Shown piece after piece: positions 63,452-64,000 of a stretch of 64,000 nucleotides of DNA. The DNA comes from DAOUBF01 sp034432795. Lineage in GTDB: Bacteria > Chloroflexota > Anaerolineae > DSLN01. Below the pieces are notes generated by a model that was given only the letters and a program-made list of their open reading frames with translations, searched no databases and had not been told where the DNA came from. The DNA lies in NCBI GenBank assembly GCA_034432795.1, contig DAOUBF010000052.1, forward strand, positions 124,001 to 188,000. Direction: 5' to 3'. Both the position numbers and the translations under genes were made by a program. Within the stretch, counting starts at the first letter, position 1. Each line of letters opens with the position of its first letter.

Positions 63452-64000
63452 TCAGGGTCGCCAGTGCCAGGGCTCCACCATGCCCACGATGGCGCGCGGC
63501 TGGTCCGTATCCACAGCGGCCAGCACCCCGGCGGAGATTTCCGCGTTCGTCAGCCACCGCGAACTCCCGCCCTCACGCACAAACCCCAGGATGACCTCGC
63601 GGTAGCGGATATTGTCCAGCGTCGCAAAGGCCGCCTGCCGCTCTGGATTGGGCCGGGAGGGGTCTGCCCAGGCGCTGCCCAGGATATGGAAGTAGCGGCA
63701 GGGGTGCTGGGGGCTGCCCACCAGGCGAGCCACCGCCAGGGGCGCTGCCGGTGCCGTGCTATGGATCCAGATCAGGGCCAACTCAATTAGGCCAAAGCGG
63801 GCCTGGGCTGCCTCCAGCGCGGCGATCAGGGCCTGGGTGTCCTGATAGTCCACAGGAATCGGGTGGATAGAACCGGGCAGGCCGGCGGCAGTTCGTGCCA
63901 GCGCCTCCAGTCGCTGCCGCCGTCGCGCCACGACGGAGACTGTATAGCCCCGTTCGGCCAAGGCCAGCGACGCCCCCCAGAGCATACCGGTCCCACCCAC
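63452..64000 (-). CDS. Short-chain dehydrogenase-like protein (5' end outside window)
   Basis: The frame is open to the right edge. GGTGMLWGASLALAERGYTV followed by VVARRRQRLEALARTA is the Rossmann cofactor loop, so only a few N-terminal residues are missing. The usual Tyr-x3-Lys active site is not recognisable (the region reads NIRYREVILGFV), so this may be an atypical SDR without standard activity. The C-terminus reads ISAGVLAAVDTDQPRAIVG. Confidence 0.65.
   Translation of the reverse strand: MGGTGMLWGASLALAERGYTVSVVARRRQRLEALARTAAGLPGSIHPIPVDYQDTQALIAALEAAQARFGLIELALIWIHSTAPAAPLAVARLVGSPQHPCRYFHILGSAWADPSRPNPERQAAFATLDNIRYREVILGFVREGGSSRWLTNAEISAGVLAAVDTDQPRAIVGMVEPWHWRP

Overview
The window is a high-GC bacterial segment, dominated over its first ~40 kb by an anaerobic aromatic-degradation island. 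Gene style suggests an uncultured Chloroflexota (Anaerolineae-like) bacterium. The clues are overlapping ATGA/TAATG junctions, short leaders behind TATAAT boxes, a YprA/MrfA-type helicase with an HNH module, and dense G/C-rich palindromes that read through genes. This taxonomic call is inference; no rRNA gene is present.

Layout. 1-0.73 kb: end of a PaaX-type repressor, then a clear terminator. 0.86-13.7 kb: the benzoyl-CoA core, read as 6-oxocyclohexenecarbonyl-CoA hydrolase, cyclohexadienecarbonyl-CoA hydratase, ATP-dependent (class I) benzoyl-CoA reductase subunits C, B, A and D, a small Cys protein, an indolepyruvate-type ferredoxin oxidoreductase (IorAB) and a three-subunit molybdenum hydroxylase. 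13.7-29.7 kb: aminotransferase, epimerase-like VOC protein, CoA-transferase, acyl-CoA dehydrogenase, MaoC hydratase, two SDRs, thiolase, methylmalonyl-CoA-type mutase, HyuA/HyuB, a V4R protein, thioesterase and a Had-like zinc dehydrogenase. 29.8-40.3 kb: a second IorAB, a LeuA-like enzyme, MoaD, a tungsten-type aldehyde oxidoreductase, a FAD oxidoreductase, and LeuC-, LeuD- and LeuB-like enzymes. 40.4-46.2 kb: a minus-strand accessory block (GNAT, lipoprotein, frameshifted maleylacetate-reductase-like gene, VOC protein, maleylpyruvate-isomerase-like protein, threonine dehydrogenase). 46.4-64 kb: ordinary genome (nth, rfaE2, MurJ fused to a methyltransferase, a histidine kinase, tRNA-Val, moeA, helicase, tyrS, S1 protein, radical SAM protein, IscA-type protein).

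How the genes fit together. Reductase, diene hydratase, Had-like dehydrogenase and ring hydrolase form a complete dearomatisation-to-ring-opening set. The SDRs, thiolase and acyl-CoA dehydrogenase could carry out the following beta-oxidation. IorAB could supply reduced ferredoxin to the reductase. The aminotransferase, the LeuA/C/D/B-like quartet, IorAB, acyl-CoA dehydrogenase, hydratase, SDR and thiolase would also suffice, on paper, to convert phenylalanine to benzoyl-CoA by homophenylalanine-type chain elongation. That route is a hypothesis.

The most unusual feature is a swarm of short palindromic repeats of several sequence families, many lying in frame inside enzyme genes. One family is linked to an apparent mobile unit at 27616-28103: G/C-rich terminal inverted repeats flank a DUF559 nuclease-like domain of visibly lower GC that splits a V4R domain in two. 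A second family (GGTACTCAACGGATTAT core) lies at or just before the starts of four genes of the aromatic island.
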